Assembly (NCBI RefSeq): GCF_013248975.1
Contig: NZ_JABRWH010000002.1
Location: 292,663 to 356,662 of the forward strand
DNA length: 64,000 bases
Direction: 5' to 3'
From: Neobacillus endophyticus
Lineage (GTDB): Bacteria; Bacillota; Bacilli; Bacillales; Cytobacillaceae
The notes below the pieces were generated by a model. It did no database searches and was not told the origin of the DNA. It saw only the letters and a program-made list of their open reading frames with translations. Made by a program: the position numbers and the translations under genes. This document shows, in pieces, positions 45,426 through 55,230 of the stretch (positions are counted from its first letter, which is position 1; the number at the start of each line of letters is the position of its first letter).

Positions 45426-46058
45426 TTGAATCTATTAAAAAACGAATGGTCTAAATTTACTTCTTATTATAAAAAGCATTTTAGATTAATGTTAACGGTA
45501 TATATCTTAACCGTAATTGTTTCTTTTTTTATCATAAGGTATGGTTTGGATGAGAGTATTACAAAAAAATGGCTTAAATCATTAATGAAAGGTTTATCTG
45601 AGCAAGGTTTATTGAAGGATAACAATGATTTCCATACGATGTTGTCATTGTTTTTACATAATACATTAGTTAGTGTATTTGCTTTTATCGGTGGATTTAT
45701 CCCTTTGTTGATTTTCCCTTATTTCTCAGTGATGTACAACGGAACAACAATGGGTTTAATTTTAGCTGTTTCTTCTTTGTTTTTTGGTTCAGGATCCGTT
45801 TGGAAAATGGCTACTTTAGGGGTTTTACCACATGGAATAACCGAAATCACTGCATCCATCCTTTCTACGAGTCTAGGTTCATTCCTTAGCCTGAATACAA
45901 CAAGAAAACTATTTAAAAAAGAAAACAAGCAGTCACTAAAAGAAACATTGAAAATGACATCAACAACCTTTGTTTTAGTAGTCATCCCATTATTGCTTAT
46001 ATCTGCTTTTCTTGAAGCGTATGCTACACCTCTTCTCCTCAAATGGGGGATGAAATAA
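45426..46058 (+). CDS. SpoIIM-family (DUF95) integral membrane protein
   Basis: 210 residues with five to six membrane helices. The family pattern FLHNTLVSVFAFIGGFIPLL, then YNGTTMGLILA and LGVLPHGITEITASILS is clear. SpoIIM proper acts in engulfment during sporulation; stand-alone relatives are common in Bacillaceae with unknown roles. TTG 45426 follows TGGAGGA by 7 bases. Confidence 0.82.
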   Translation: MNLLKNEWSKFTSYYKKHFRLMLTVYILTVIVSFFIIRYGLDESITKKWLKSLMKGLSEQGLLKDNNDFHTMLSLFLHNTLVSVFAFIGGFIPLLIFPYFSVMYNGTTMGLILAVSSLFFGSGSVWKMATLGVLPHGITEITASILSTSLGSFLSLNTTRKLFKKENKQSLKETLKMTSTTFVLVVIPLLLISAFLEAYATPLLLKWGMK

Positions 46059-46694
46059 AAATTCGTAATGAATCTCTATAAGCATAAATCTCCTATAATG
46101 TCCTTAGCGCATTTTACCAAAGTAAGGAATATTCTATTAGAATCAAATCATAATCTAAATAAGGAGAATGGATATGACTAATAAACTATATGAGCAAAAA
46201 AAAGACGGGATTGATCGCAGGAATCATTAGCAGGTTTAATTCCCTAATATATATAGGAGTAATTTAATTTATTGGAGGCGGAGTATATGAAACTATGATT
46301 TTTATTTATGCTTGTCATGATACTTTTAACGATTCTATTATTTGGCTAATGATACTGGAGTTGAGTACTATTTAGAAAATTGTTCGCCTGATATCAGTAA
46401 GACTTTTCAGTTTCGAGTGAAAAAGTAACGAATAAGGAGAAGGGCCCCGTTATATGTTGTGGGGCTTTTCTAGTTAAATAATAAGTTAATACCGATAAAA
46501 AAGTCCTAATAATAAGCCATCTTATCTTTCCCTACTTATTCTGTTAAAGACATATGTTTTCGTATGAAATTGTTAAAAACTGCAATTTCGTTTATCGTTT
46601 CTTCATCTTAGAGCTTTACTTCTTCATCTTTTACCACTGCTTTTATATTTCATTCAAGCGAATACCGAAAAATAGCAAAAATATCTTTGATTGA
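46059..46694. other. Intergenic stretch with gene debris and a terminator
   Basis: GGAGGCGGAG near 46272 precedes an interrupted frame, and AATAAGGAG near 46160 precedes an 18-codon frame that stops: broken small genes. A GCCCC/GGGGC hairpin with TTTTCT at 46441-46470 is a rightward terminator. Confidence 0.45.
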
Positions 46695-46698
46695 TAAA

Positions 46699-46780
46699 AA
46701 CGGATTAACGACCATAAAAAAATGGGCTGATGGTCCAGTCCATAAATTCTTCAATTCTTGCGCCCGATAATTGAAGATGA
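46699..46780 (+). repeat. Dispersed repeat copy, ATGGACTG-like hairpin
   Basis: ACGGATTAACGACC, ATGGGCTG...CAGTCCAT, CAATTCTTGCGCCCGATAA, TTGAAGATG. Immediately 3' of an acetyltransferase remnant. Confidence 0.65.
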
Positions 46781-46785
46781 AATTT

Positions 46786-46960
46786 CTATAAGAGTTTAGA
46801 CATATAGTATTCATTAACAAATTCTCCATCAATGTACAGTGAATGTCTTTTTGTTCCTTCGATATCAAATCCCATCTTTTTATATAAACGCAATCCAGCT
46901 TCAATTCAATTGAGCATCAGCAATTGTTGTCTTTTCAGATTTAATTAATTTAGCACCATA
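46786..46960 (-). pseudogene. GNAT acetyltransferase remnant
   Basis: Read leftward, AGLRLYKKMGFDIEGTKRHS then LYIDGEFVNEYYMSKLL and stop is the typical end of a ribosomal-type GNAT acetyltransferase. The upstream part is in another frame (YEHYGAKLIKSEKTTIADAQ) and the rest of the gene is missing. Confidence 0.7.
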
Positions 46961-47009
46961 ATGCTCGTAGAAATAACGGGTTTTCCTTCTTCAAGTAAAT
47001 TCATTCATT

Positions 47010-47330
47010 AAGTTTTAATTGCTGACTACTCCTACCTCTAAAGAAGTAGGGTTCTTATGTAGAGAAGCGGTACGAAGCTCTCCACAGACCATTGATTCCC
47101 TTCAAAAATAGGTTGGAAGAAATCAACGGTTTTCTGTGTACATCATCTTCGATTATTCTTCTGTTCCATAAGACTTTATACTCTACACCACCGTTGTCGT
47201 GTTAGCGAGTACCTTTGACGAAGGCGGGTAGCTCCACCTACGAAGGAAGTTCTCCTTAGTCTTTTAAATATTAAATCCCCATACTGCTGGGGTAGTTCAT
47301 GGAATGTTGTTTTAGTTTTTCTATCTGTCT
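47010..47330. other. Possible IS200/IS605-type end or guide RNA remnant
   Basis: A CCTAC-TCT/AGA-GTAGG hairpin near 47032-47051 and a GGGGTAGTTCATGGAATG stretch near 47289 look like end structures of IS605-family elements, but no transposase or tnpB frame is present. A solo end or decayed copy is likely. Confidence 0.35.
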
Positions 47331-47527
47331 ATCATGCAGGGTTATAAAGGTTTCAAAGTTGTCTTGGCATCGTTTCTTATCGTGTAAACGAGCACATTAT
47401 TCCAGACACTGTTTTTCACTTTAACTCGGCGAAAAATCTGAAATAAAGTGCTTATTATTTCAAATTACTTCGGATAGTGCAAATTCTTGTTCATATTATT
47501 CCGGTAAAAACACTAAAACAAAAACCC

Positions 47528-47788
47528 CTAAAAAGGGGCATCCACTCGAATGTAATCTTGTATTTTTACTCTAATCTTATATATTTCTTGGCTATGAAGG
47601 ACAAAAGTTACATCATTATCCAATGTTACGAACCAATCTAGATCTTTCTCCAGATAGGCTAAGAAATACCGATTATTGATTCTTATTTCAAAATGATAGC
47701 CTTGGTCAATCCAATAGGATGACTGTCCTATCCAAACTCTCCATTCCTGAGTGCTATGATTATAGACCAATATTCCTCTTTTCATCAC
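47528..47788 (-). CDS. DUF5348-type protein of transposon
   Basis: 86 residues, beta-rich and aromatic (EWRVWIGQSSYWIDQGYHFE, LDWFVTLDNDVTFVL). The pattern fits the DUF5348 type found beside such transposition ATPases. Starts 4 bases inside the ATPase gene end (overlap), so it is coupled to it. Role unknown. Confidence 0.6.
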   Translation of the reverse strand: MMKRGILVYNHSTQEWRVWIGQSSYWIDQGYHFEIRINNRYFLAYLEKDLDWFVTLDNDVTFVLHSQEIYKIRVKIQDYIRVDAPF

Positions 47789-48594
47789 AGTTTACTATCC
47801 TCAATGGCCAATCTTACGATTTCTTCATCTATCTGTTCCTTATGAAGTTGAGAACCAAATAATAAACTGTTAATGGTCAATGTATTTATGACTCGTGGCC
47901 ATCCCTGTAATCGTAAGGTTATCGCTTCCTTTGCTGCCTCAGTAAAAATAGGCATTTTTGCCCCGGCTATTTTCATGTGGTGGTCAATATAATTAGACAC
48001 TTCTTCTTTTGTGAGTCGCTGAATCTCATATTTCATGATGATTCTCTGAGTAAGTGGACGATGATGATTTAAGGCTAACCGAGTCTTCAAATGAGGTAAG
48101 CCGGATAACACTAAAATAAACGGATTTGTTGAGTCCATCTGGAAGTTAAATAATAACGCTATATCCTGTAAAAAAGCATCCTTTGCCATGTGCATTTCAT
48201 CTAGAATAAAAACAGGTGTAATTCTTCGTTCCTCTACAATCCGTTCAATTCCTCGTTGAATTTGCCGGAAAAGATCCACTTTCCGGAACTTTGGTTCTTC
48301 TCCTAAACCATAGGCTAAACCGCGATAAAAATCCATGACCCCTCCTGTTGAAAGAGGAAAATAGATTACTTGATATAAAGAAGAGCTTAGGGACTCTTTA
48401 AAAGACCGTAAGGTAAAGGTTTTTCCTGCACCCGGTTCACCAATTAGAAGACCGATTCCTTTTGATTTTTCTAGGTATTTTAATGCATTTAATGCGCCCT
48501 TATAATCAGTAGAGGGAAATGCATCTGATGGACGTATGTCCTTTGAAAATGGCGTTTGGGCTAAGGAATAGAAGGATTTATACACGTTCTTCAC
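47785..48594 (-). CDS. AAA ATPase of ExeA/TnsC type, transposition partner
   Basis: 269 residues. Walker A GEPGAGKT (52-59), Walker B VFILDEMH (128-135), sensor 1 LVLSGLPHLK, then a C-terminal helical lid. In related transposons this ATPase picks the target site and activates the transposase. Overlaps the transposase gene by 17 bases. Confidence 0.88.
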   Translation of the reverse strand: MKNVYKSFYSLAQTPFSKDIRPSDAFPSTDYKGALNALKYLEKSKGIGLLIGEPGAGKTFTLRSFKESLSSSLYQVIYFPLSTGGVMDFYRGLAYGLGEEPKFRKVDLFRQIQRGIERIVEERRITPVFILDEMHMAKDAFLQDIALLFNFQMDSTNPFILVLSGLPHLKTRLALNHHRPLTQRIIMKYEIQRLTKEEVSNYIDHHMKIAGAKMPIFTEAAKEAITLRLQGWPRVINTLTINSLLFGSQLHKEQIDEEIVRLAIEDSKL

Positions 48595-49840
48595 CTTCTT
48601 CTAGTTCGGTCGTCCCGCTTAATAAAAATGGGGACTGAACTCGTTTTGCCTTAGCGTTGACTTCAAAAGAAACCGCTAGGGCTTCTGCCACCTTTTGATC
48701 ATTTTCAAAAATAAAAACACCTTGTTCATCAAACCTGACATCCACACGGTTCCCAATAAATCTAGGTGGTACCTCGTAAAGCTGCTTGTCTAATGTAATC
48801 GTTCCATCTGGTTTCACCTTCCGGTGTTCCCGTTTTAAGAAGATTGTCTCAAGAATAGAAGTGTCCTCTAAAAATGAAACTTCATGCAACTGAGAGTGAA
48901 AGACTTCATGAGGCGTTTTTCCTTCTAGAGATGCATGAACTCTCCGATGATAATCTTTCTCTAACCACTTCCAAAAGCGTTCATTTAGCTCCTCCAAGGA
49001 GTGGGCAGGGTTTGCTTGTAAAAGTGGATAGAATCTTGTTTGGATGGTCTTAAACATCCTTTCAATTTTCCCTTTGGCCCTCGGGTCAAAAGGGGCAGTG
49101 TGAGCCAAAGTAATTCCAAGTCTGGCACAAGCATATTGAAGTGTTTCTGATCGATAAATCTTACCATTATCAGAATATATCATTTTAGGTTTTCCTCTTC
49201 GAATAAGAGCTTCCTTCGTTACGACTCTTAATCCATCAAACTTTTCATCTGAGAAAAACTGCGCATAAGGAACCAATCGAGAACAATCATCGATATAGGC
49301 GATTAAAAAGGTCTTCTTTGCTTTCCCATTCACCTTTATGTATGGACCATGGGATAAATCTCCTTGCCATAACACATTCACTTTTTCATGTACGAACCGT
49401 TTCCGTTCGGGAATGGCTGAAAAACTTTTCCCTACTAAGTTGTGTTTTTTTAATAATCGATTTATAGTAGAATATGATATTTGATTTTTTTGAACTTCTC
49501 CACTCTCGATTAGTTGTTCGTAAAACACACTAACGGGCATATGGAGATTTTTTTTTCGAATTTCTATGATTTGATCCCGATCATCAGGTAATAGTCTTCT
49601 GGAATCCCCTCGATCCGCACGATTCTTCGGTTTTAATGCCTCAAACCCATTTCTGCGATAATGAAGAAGCCACTCTTTTATTGTTTTTACGGCAATTTTG
49701 CGTTCCCCGTAGTAGGGAACTGAATGAACCTTTCCCTCCAGTTCATTAAGATACGTCTTTGGGTCCACTTGCCCATTAAACAGAGGGGCAATGAGTCCAA
49801 AACGAAATAAAGCAATTTGTTCGCGTTCTTTTTCATTCAT
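48578..49840 (-). CDS. DDE (rve) transposase, Mu/IS481-like
   Basis: 420 residues from ATG 49840, after AAGGAGGA (a longer frame to 50044 is not supported). N-terminal helix-turn-helix region, then the rve catalytic core with D in WQGDLSHGPYI, D in MIYSDNGKIYRS and E in RAKGKIERMFKT, then a Mu-type C-terminal beta barrel (LDKQLYEVPPRFIGNRVDVRF). Confidence 0.9.
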   Translation of the reverse strand: MNEKEREQIALFRFGLIAPLFNGQVDPKTYLNELEGKVHSVPYYGERKIAVKTIKEWLLHYRRNGFEALKPKNRADRGDSRRLLPDDRDQIIEIRKKNLHMPVSVFYEQLIESGEVQKNQISYSTINRLLKKHNLVGKSFSAIPERKRFVHEKVNVLWQGDLSHGPYIKVNGKAKKTFLIAYIDDCSRLVPYAQFFSDEKFDGLRVVTKEALIRRGKPKMIYSDNGKIYRSETLQYACARLGITLAHTAPFDPRAKGKIERMFKTIQTRFYPLLQANPAHSLEELNERFWKWLEKDYHRRVHASLEGKTPHEVFHSQLHEVSFLEDTSILETIFLKREHRKVKPDGTITLDKQLYEVPPRFIGNRVDVRFDEQGVFIFENDQKVAEALAVSFEVNAKAKRVQSPFLLSGTTELEEGEERV

Positions 49841-49973
49841 GGAAATCTTCCTCCTTTTCGTAGAAGGACAACCGGTTATCCATGTATTTATTCTACTTTT
49901 TTTGTCATTTTCTGACGATGCAAAAGGTGTGTGGGACAAATAATATTTTTGTATCACCACAAATATGGTAGAA

Positions 49974-50503
49974 TTAATTTGCCATAAAGTACGTTGATAA
50001 ATGACCCCAGCTCCTTCGTAAGAAGGAGGATTCGCCAAAATCACGGATCATTTTCAAATATTTTATGGCCTCTTTATTTCGATGGCTAGATAGGCCAGTA
50101 GAATAACCAATATCGGTAAAAAAGCTATGTACCCAATTCAATTTCCTATCGTCCGTACAAAATAAAACCTTAATAATTGGCGGCTGCAATTAGCTTTCCT
50201 TTTTTGAATGTACTCCTGTATAAGATCTAATACTATACCAATGGTGTGCTGAAAATAAGGGATTAAAAAATCTGGTAGGATCGATATATTCGCTTTACAA
50301 TTCAAACACCTAATTCGACATATAGGAATCTTGATGGTTAAATCCTCCGTAATTCCAAACCTCCAATAGTACCCATTCCTATGAAGATTTCCATGTGATA
50401 TACACTTGCAATTGGGACAACAATCAAGCGTAGGAAAGCTATTATTCTTCCCTCTATCGGCATATTCTTTTAAATCGATTCCAAAATCAAAAGAAACAAT
50501 CAT
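49974..50503 (-). pseudogene. DUF6431-type zinc protein of transposon, frameshifted
   Basis: First part 50138-50503 (CPNC...HRNGYYWRFG...CRIRCLNC, a zinc-ribbon protein), ending LRFYFVRTIGN and a stop. The next frame, which overlaps, continues NWVHSFFTDIGYSTGLSSHR and ends at 49974. The two together give the expected protein, so a single-base shift near 50140-50160 is likely. Encoded as the first gene of the transposon. Confidence 0.65.
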
Positions 50504-50544
50504 AAAAAAACTCCACCCCCATAATATGCAAAAAATTTAGCACA

Positions 50545-52053
50545 TTATTTCGGTGAAGTATAGATATTGTTCCGAAGGAATTTGAAAAAATGGTGGTGTT
50601 TTTTGCAGAAAAAAAGTGACCGTTTACACTTATCGGTTTGTTTTAAGGTATCATCGCTATTCATTAACAAAAAGGCACTGTACAGGTCTCGTTGAACTGG
50701 ATGTTCTCCGATTTGACTCCATCGCTGATGGAGTTTTTTCTTTTGGTAGGTGTTATCCATAAGGTTGTATTGGCTGGCTTTAAAGGTGATGGTATTGACT
50801 TCATGGAGTTCTTTTCCTTGATAGGTTAGTTTTTGTTTCAATATCTTCACGAACAACGAAGGGGCATATGAGCCAATGCTCTTGCCAAATCGTTTCTTTC
50901 GTTGGTATTTACCTGTTTTTTCATTGATTTTGGTTTCTTTGGCACGTTTAGCTAATCCCTGAAAGTGCATCTTTTCCAGATACACTTCATTCCCTAATGA
51001 TAAAACATGATTAGCCAATCGACCATGTTGTTCTTTCAGAACCGCTTGTCGTTTACGATAGACTTCTTTTAATTGAAAAAGCGTTTTTAAAAAGGATTGG
51101 CTACGTACCCATTGTTCCTTTTTTCCTTTTTTGACAGTGCCATCAGAAAGAAAACGATGCGGATTGGTCGCTCTTCGACTTCTATCCATTTTACGTAATA
51201 AGCGTTGTTTTTCCTTATCCAAGGCATCCACTTTCGAAGCTAAAGGTTGCAATATGACCTCTGTTTCCGATACCACTGCTACCGTAGATGTGCCGATGTC
51301 GATACCGACTCGTTGGTCAGGAGAGACCTTGTACCGAAAGGCTCCTGTACTATGGATACGCTTGGCTGGTGGTATCCCATCCATGATAAGTTGCACATAA
51401 TAAACACTTTTTCCACGAATAATTTTTTTAACCAAACGACAATATTTGATACGATGTAAAGCCAAGGACTCATGAACAAACAGGTCGTTTTTCCGACTCT
51501 TGACAGGGAGAACCAATCCATTCCAATGCACTGTATTACTTTTAAACCGTATCCCCGATGTATTGGTTTTACCCTCTACGGAAGTCAAGGTTCCGAATTT
51601 TTTGAAATGAGCTTTCTTGCCTTCAAAGAGAACTTTTTGTACCGCTCTCCAAACCGAAGAAGCCACTTTTTGAGCAGTGAGACTGTCGATATGGTCTGCC
51701 ACCGCTTGACGAGGTTTGGCTACGTAGGCATGAAGTCCGTATTCGGACAAACCAAAAGAAAGGCGAATCGAATCTAAGATATTCCGATAGTTCTTTGCCT
51801 GTTTGTTTAAAAGATGTTGTTTTGATTTATGATTTGTCTTTTTTAAAAGCGATTTGGTTTCTCGATAGAGATGTAGATTCCTTTTAAAGTGTGTTGATTC
51901 TTTCATTTTTTTTATTTGTTTGAGTGCATTCGAAAGGGTGGCGTTATACAGCTTTCGTGCTAATTCAAAACGAGTATCTAAGATATGTTGTTGCCATGTT
52001 TCTGTTTTACATTTGAGTTCGATAATAAATGTAGGTTTTTCTTTTTTGGGCAT
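50545..52053 (-). CDS. tnpB: TnpB-type RNA-guided nuclease without zinc finger
   Basis: 502 residues from ATG 52053 (AAAGGAG 8 bases upstream). Split RuvC with D252 (GIDIGTSTVAVV), E360 (VYLEKMHFQGL) and D456 (VQRDLYSAFLL), so all three catalytic acids remain. The CxxC zinc finger usually between the last two is absent (KASQYNLMDNTYQKKKLHQR instead). The stop lies inside the end motif of the transposon, so the true C-terminus and the omega RNA at the 3' end may be lost. Confidence 0.88.
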   Translation of the reverse strand: MPKKEKPTFIIELKCKTETWQQHILDTRFELARKLYNATLSNALKQIKKMKESTHFKRNLHLYRETKSLLKKTNHKSKQHLLNKQAKNYRNILDSIRLSFGLSEYGLHAYVAKPRQAVADHIDSLTAQKVASSVWRAVQKVLFEGKKAHFKKFGTLTSVEGKTNTSGIRFKSNTVHWNGLVLPVKSRKNDLFVHESLALHRIKYCRLVKKIIRGKSVYYVQLIMDGIPPAKRIHSTGAFRYKVSPDQRVGIDIGTSTVAVVSETEVILQPLASKVDALDKEKQRLLRKMDRSRRATNPHRFLSDGTVKKGKKEQWVRSQSFLKTLFQLKEVYRKRQAVLKEQHGRLANHVLSLGNEVYLEKMHFQGLAKRAKETKINEKTGKYQRKKRFGKSIGSYAPSLFVKILKQKLTYQGKELHEVNTITFKASQYNLMDNTYQKKKLHQRWSQIGEHPVQRDLYSAFLLMNSDDTLKQTDKCKRSLFFCKKHHHFFKFLRNNIYTSPK

Positions 52054-52062
52054 ATTCACCAC

Positions 52063-52378
52063 TCCTTTCGTGTTAGTATGTATACCATTATTATACTATA
52101 GAACATATGTTTTGATAAAGTTTAAAAACACTCCATTCATCCCGACATCTAAAGAAGTGGGCTTTCTGGAGTTAAAGTCTGTAATAGGCCTGAACAAAGG
52201 GTTCCTTAATAACTTACTTGTTTTTGCCCACTCCAGTTGGTGAACTGCCAAATTGTAAAATATAGCGTACAGCGTCCGATTTCCCTTGTTGCTTAATTGT
52301 CCGCACCGCTTTTTCGCTATTTGCAGATAAAAAGAAGAATGGATGTTTGAATGTGGAATACATTTATAATGTACTTTT
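52063..52378. other. Left end of tnpB element plus gene remnant
   Basis: ACATCTAAAGAAGTGGGCTT near 52146-52165 is a left-end type hairpin of IS605 family. Beyond it, leftward, KAVRTIKQQGKSDAVRYILQ then FGSSPTGVGKNK and stop is the tail of an unknown gene cut by the element. Confidence 0.45.
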
Positions 52379-52731
52379 TATTTAGAAACAAATTTACATG
52401 AAATATAAAATTTAGAGTAATTATAGGGGATCAAAAATTGATAATAATTCAAATAAAAATAAAAATAGAGGAGTAATAAAAAAGACAGTAACAATAAAAA
52501 AAACAGTAATAATAAGCTGTTTAACCAAAACTTATTGCAATCCTTGCTACACAAGGGATAAATCAAACTTGATTGAATTAAGATATCGTATTATTAAGAT
52601 AACCACAAAATAAGCATACACGTTTTAACAGTTTAACAAGGATTCTAATCTTATTTTCACATATTCAGATGAAAATAAAAAGAAAATTAACAAATCCACA
52701 GGTATACATTCGTAAGTGTTTGTGACATAAA
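52379..52731. other. Gene-free AT-rich spacer
   Basis: Very AT-rich with long A and T runs. No gene is supported. Confidence 0.4.
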
Positions 52732-52762
52732 AAATGAGCGTGAAATATCATTACGCTCATTT
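52732..52762. terminator. Terminator hairpin
   Basis: AAATGAGCGT/ACGCTCATTT, 10-bp perfect arms with A and T flanks; can act both ways. Confidence 0.7.
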
Positions 52763-52807
52763 AGGAGGGTTCCATTAGGGTTTTTATTTTTTCTCCAATG
52801 ACAAAAA

Positions 52808-52837
52808 GCCTTGTAATATTGTATTTTTTTACAAGGC
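52808..52837 (-). terminator. Terminator of the 52840 gene
   Basis: GCCTTGTAA/TTACAAGGC, 9-bp perfect arms, 2 bases after the stop of the 52840 gene (read leftward), followed by TTTTTGT. Confidence 0.75.
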
Positions 52838-52839
52838 AA

Positions 52840-53955
52840 CTATAATATAATTTTTTCAAAATCAGGATATGTGCCGGTTTGAGTATAATGCTCGAACATG
52901 GTTTCTATTCTTACTTCAGGAGGAATTTTCTTTAGAAAAGTTCCTAAATAATTCCTAAAAGCTTTTCTAAAGAAAGCTCCTAATGAGTGGATTCTAAAAG
53001 TTTTGTTATTTTGTTGCTGCTGATGTATATAAATACCAATGTTATCCATGCAGTTAATAAAGTATTGCTTTATTGCAGATTCTAAATTAAATTGTTCATG
53101 ATCTTTTAATAATTTGACTTTATCGTAAACTTCTTGTTTATAGGAAATCATAATATCAAACTGATCCCGAGGTTTATACTTTATTCTTTGACCATCGAGG
53201 AAGTAAGTTAATTCATGAGATAGCATGGCCATAAGATGGTCGACTTTAAATTCCTCAACATTTTGCTCTTTTACACAGGTTTCTTTTATTGTGATCCAAA
53301 CTTTTCTTACCCAAATTTGCTTTCCTCTATATTCTAACCCTTCATATTCAATGACAAATAAAGGTTCAAGAAGAGTAAGTATCTCCCTAACCTTTTTTGA
53401 ATTTTTATTTAATTGTTTTTTCAAAGTAGACATGTTACGTGATTGTCGCAACTTATTAAGCTCAATTACTTCTTTTTTAGACATAGCTGTACGGAACTGG
53501 TTAAATAACGATAAAATCAACTCAATTCCTTCTGGATTTGAAGTTCTAACCAGTTCAGCTAATATATTGGTTTTAAAAAGAGCATGAGGAATTAAAAGGT
53601 AGTTCAGTTCTCCTCCTTCTAAACTTCCCGGATTATTGTATTTTTCGATATCTTTTAAGACTAATACAGGCAAATCGTTAAGTATCTCCTCTTTGACAAA
53701 GTGATATTTTTCTAAATAAAGTTTTCCTGTGTAAAAAGTAGAATACGGGATTTTTAACGTTTTTGCCCAATATGAAAGGTTATATTCTTTTAAAATTCCA
53801 CGTTGATTTTTCTCTTTGTCAAGTTGGCATAGCATTGTTAAATAAACAACGTAAGCAGAAGCAGGGGGTCTCTCGAAAGACTCATCTCGAATCATATAAA
53901 AATCCTTTAAGATGGCTTGTGGCATTCTAAATCCATCCATTTTAATTTTCTTCAT
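52840..53955 (-). CDS. Putative replication-associated protein, winged-helix start
   Basis: 371 residues, basic and soluble. The N-terminal MPQAILKDFYMIRDE, then YVVYLTMLCQLDKE and LSYWAKTLKIPYSTFYTGKLYL look like the winged-helix start of plasmid initiator or DnaD-like proteins. It reads away from the repeat region at 54050-55160 and ends with its own terminator. Could be an initiator, an accessory replication protein or a partition factor. Confidence 0.5.
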   Translation of the reverse strand: MKKIKMDGFRMPQAILKDFYMIRDESFERPPASAYVVYLTMLCQLDKEKNQRGILKEYNLSYWAKTLKIPYSTFYTGKLYLEKYHFVKEEILNDLPVLVLKDIEKYNNPGSLEGGELNYLLIPHALFKTNILAELVRTSNPEGIELILSLFNQFRTAMSKKEVIELNKLRQSRNMSTLKKQLNKNSKKVREILTLLEPLFVIEYEGLEYRGKQIWVRKVWITIKETCVKEQNVEEFKVDHLMAMLSHELTYFLDGQRIKYKPRDQFDIMISYKQEVYDKVKLLKDHEQFNLESAIKQYFINCMDNIGIYIHQQQQNNKTFRIHSLGAFFRKAFRNYLGTFLKKIPPEVRIETMFEHYTQTGTYPDFEKIIL

Positions 53956-54049
53956 GTTCCCCTCTCCTTTCCACCTACTATTTCAATTAAGAATTATAGC
54001 AAAATTGGATTTTGCCGAAATTTATCTCTTAATTAAAAGGAATGTTATT

Positions 54050-55160
54050 TTGTGCATATACTCAATGCCTTGTCATATAAGGGTTTGAAAAAACGAAAAA
54101 ATTTTTTGTGTGACAGTTAACGTCAAAATTATTTTCTATTTTTACTTAAGGTGAAAACAAACGTCACACTTTCGTCTTTTGTGCATGTGTTTGAATCCTT
54201 TGGATCTAGGGGATTGAAAATAATTTTAAAAATTTAAATTTAAATTTCTTTTTTTAGATGCACAAAATATTGTGCATCTATATGTGAAAGCAAACGTCAT
54301 AAACTGTCGAAGCGTCAAATTCAGTTTATTTATGTATCCTTGAGAATAAATATTGTCGATAAATTTTTCCTAGGGTTAACCATTTTTTGTTTTGTGCATG
54401 GATGTGAAAGGAAACGTCAAAGTACATTGACAATGCACAATAAGCAATTTTATATATCACTTTTAATGCAAGACTCATAAAGCTTTAGTACATTCATTGG
54501 TGTATGATAAGCATTTCTTTGAAAGGCTATGAAAAAAGCTTTTTAAAATACTTAAAATGATATTTGTGCACTTGCGTGAAAGGAAACGTCAAAAGATAGA
54601 TTCATATGCACAATGTGTTATTTGTGCATGGATGTGAAAGGAAACGTTAAAAGATGAATCCATATGCACAATATGTTATTTGTGCATGGATGTGAAAGGA
54701 AACGTTAAAAGATGAATCCATATGCACAATATGTTATTTGTGCATGGATGTGAAAGGAAACGTCAAAAGATGAATCCATATGCACAATGAGTTATTTGTG
54801 CATGGATGTGAAAGGAAACGTCAAAAGATGAATCCATATGCACAATGAGTTATTTGTGCATCAATGTGAAAGGAAACGTCAAAAGTTTGACCCGTGTGCA
54901 CAGTGGTTATTATGTATCGATGAAAGGAAACACCAAACACCTTTCCAAAGGTACTTTTGTTTTTTTCTACGGAAGGGTAAGGCTCATATATCGACACTAT
55001 AGTCCAAAATAAATTTTTTGTGCATCATTGTGAGGGCAACCGTCAAAAGGTATTAAAAATGTGCATAACAAACATTGTTACGCTCATTAATTCTGGATTT
55101 TTTGTGAGAGGTAACGTCAATAGTACAAAGGTTTGGATGATTTTGTGCATGTTCTCCATG
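54050..55160 (+). repeat. Iteron-like origin region with 58-bp tandem units
   Basis: At least ten copies of GTGAAAGGAAACGTCAAA or a close variant (near 54110, 54151, 54283, 54403, 54576 on to 54867, 55031, 55103). The middle part is six tandem units with exact 58-bp spacing, starting 54563, 54621, 54679, 54737, 54795 and 54853. Each unit has inverted ends TTGTGCAT-GGAT and ATCCATATGCACAA. A long non-coding repeat block between two divergent genes is what an origin or a partition site looks like. Confidence 0.7.
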
Positions 55161-55230
55161 TTGACAAGAGATTTAGTTCATAAGAATATGGGAATATGAT
55201 AATTTTTTTGATAAATTGGGAGGATCATAG

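Larger units (their letters stand above)
47440..50551 (-). mobile_element. Four-gene transposon (DUF6431, DDE transposase, AAA ATPase, DUF5348)
   Basis: Gene order matches Mu/Tn7-like logic: a DDE transposase with an ATPase partner. The 13-bp inverted motif GAAATAAAGTGCT (47440) and GAAATAATGTGCT (minus strand, 50551) lies at or near the ends, with further related copies inside the left end (GTGC-AAATT near 47477). Exact ends and target duplication are not resolved. The right end abuts the tnpB stop. Confidence 0.65.

Noticed and set aside
46650..46904. 84-codon leftward frame over the acetyltransferase remnant
   Set aside because: It is the wrong frame; the other frame shows the clear GNAT end.
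54563..54910. 58-bp tandem units as CRISPR
   Set aside because: The whole 58-bp unit is conserved, with no variable spacers.
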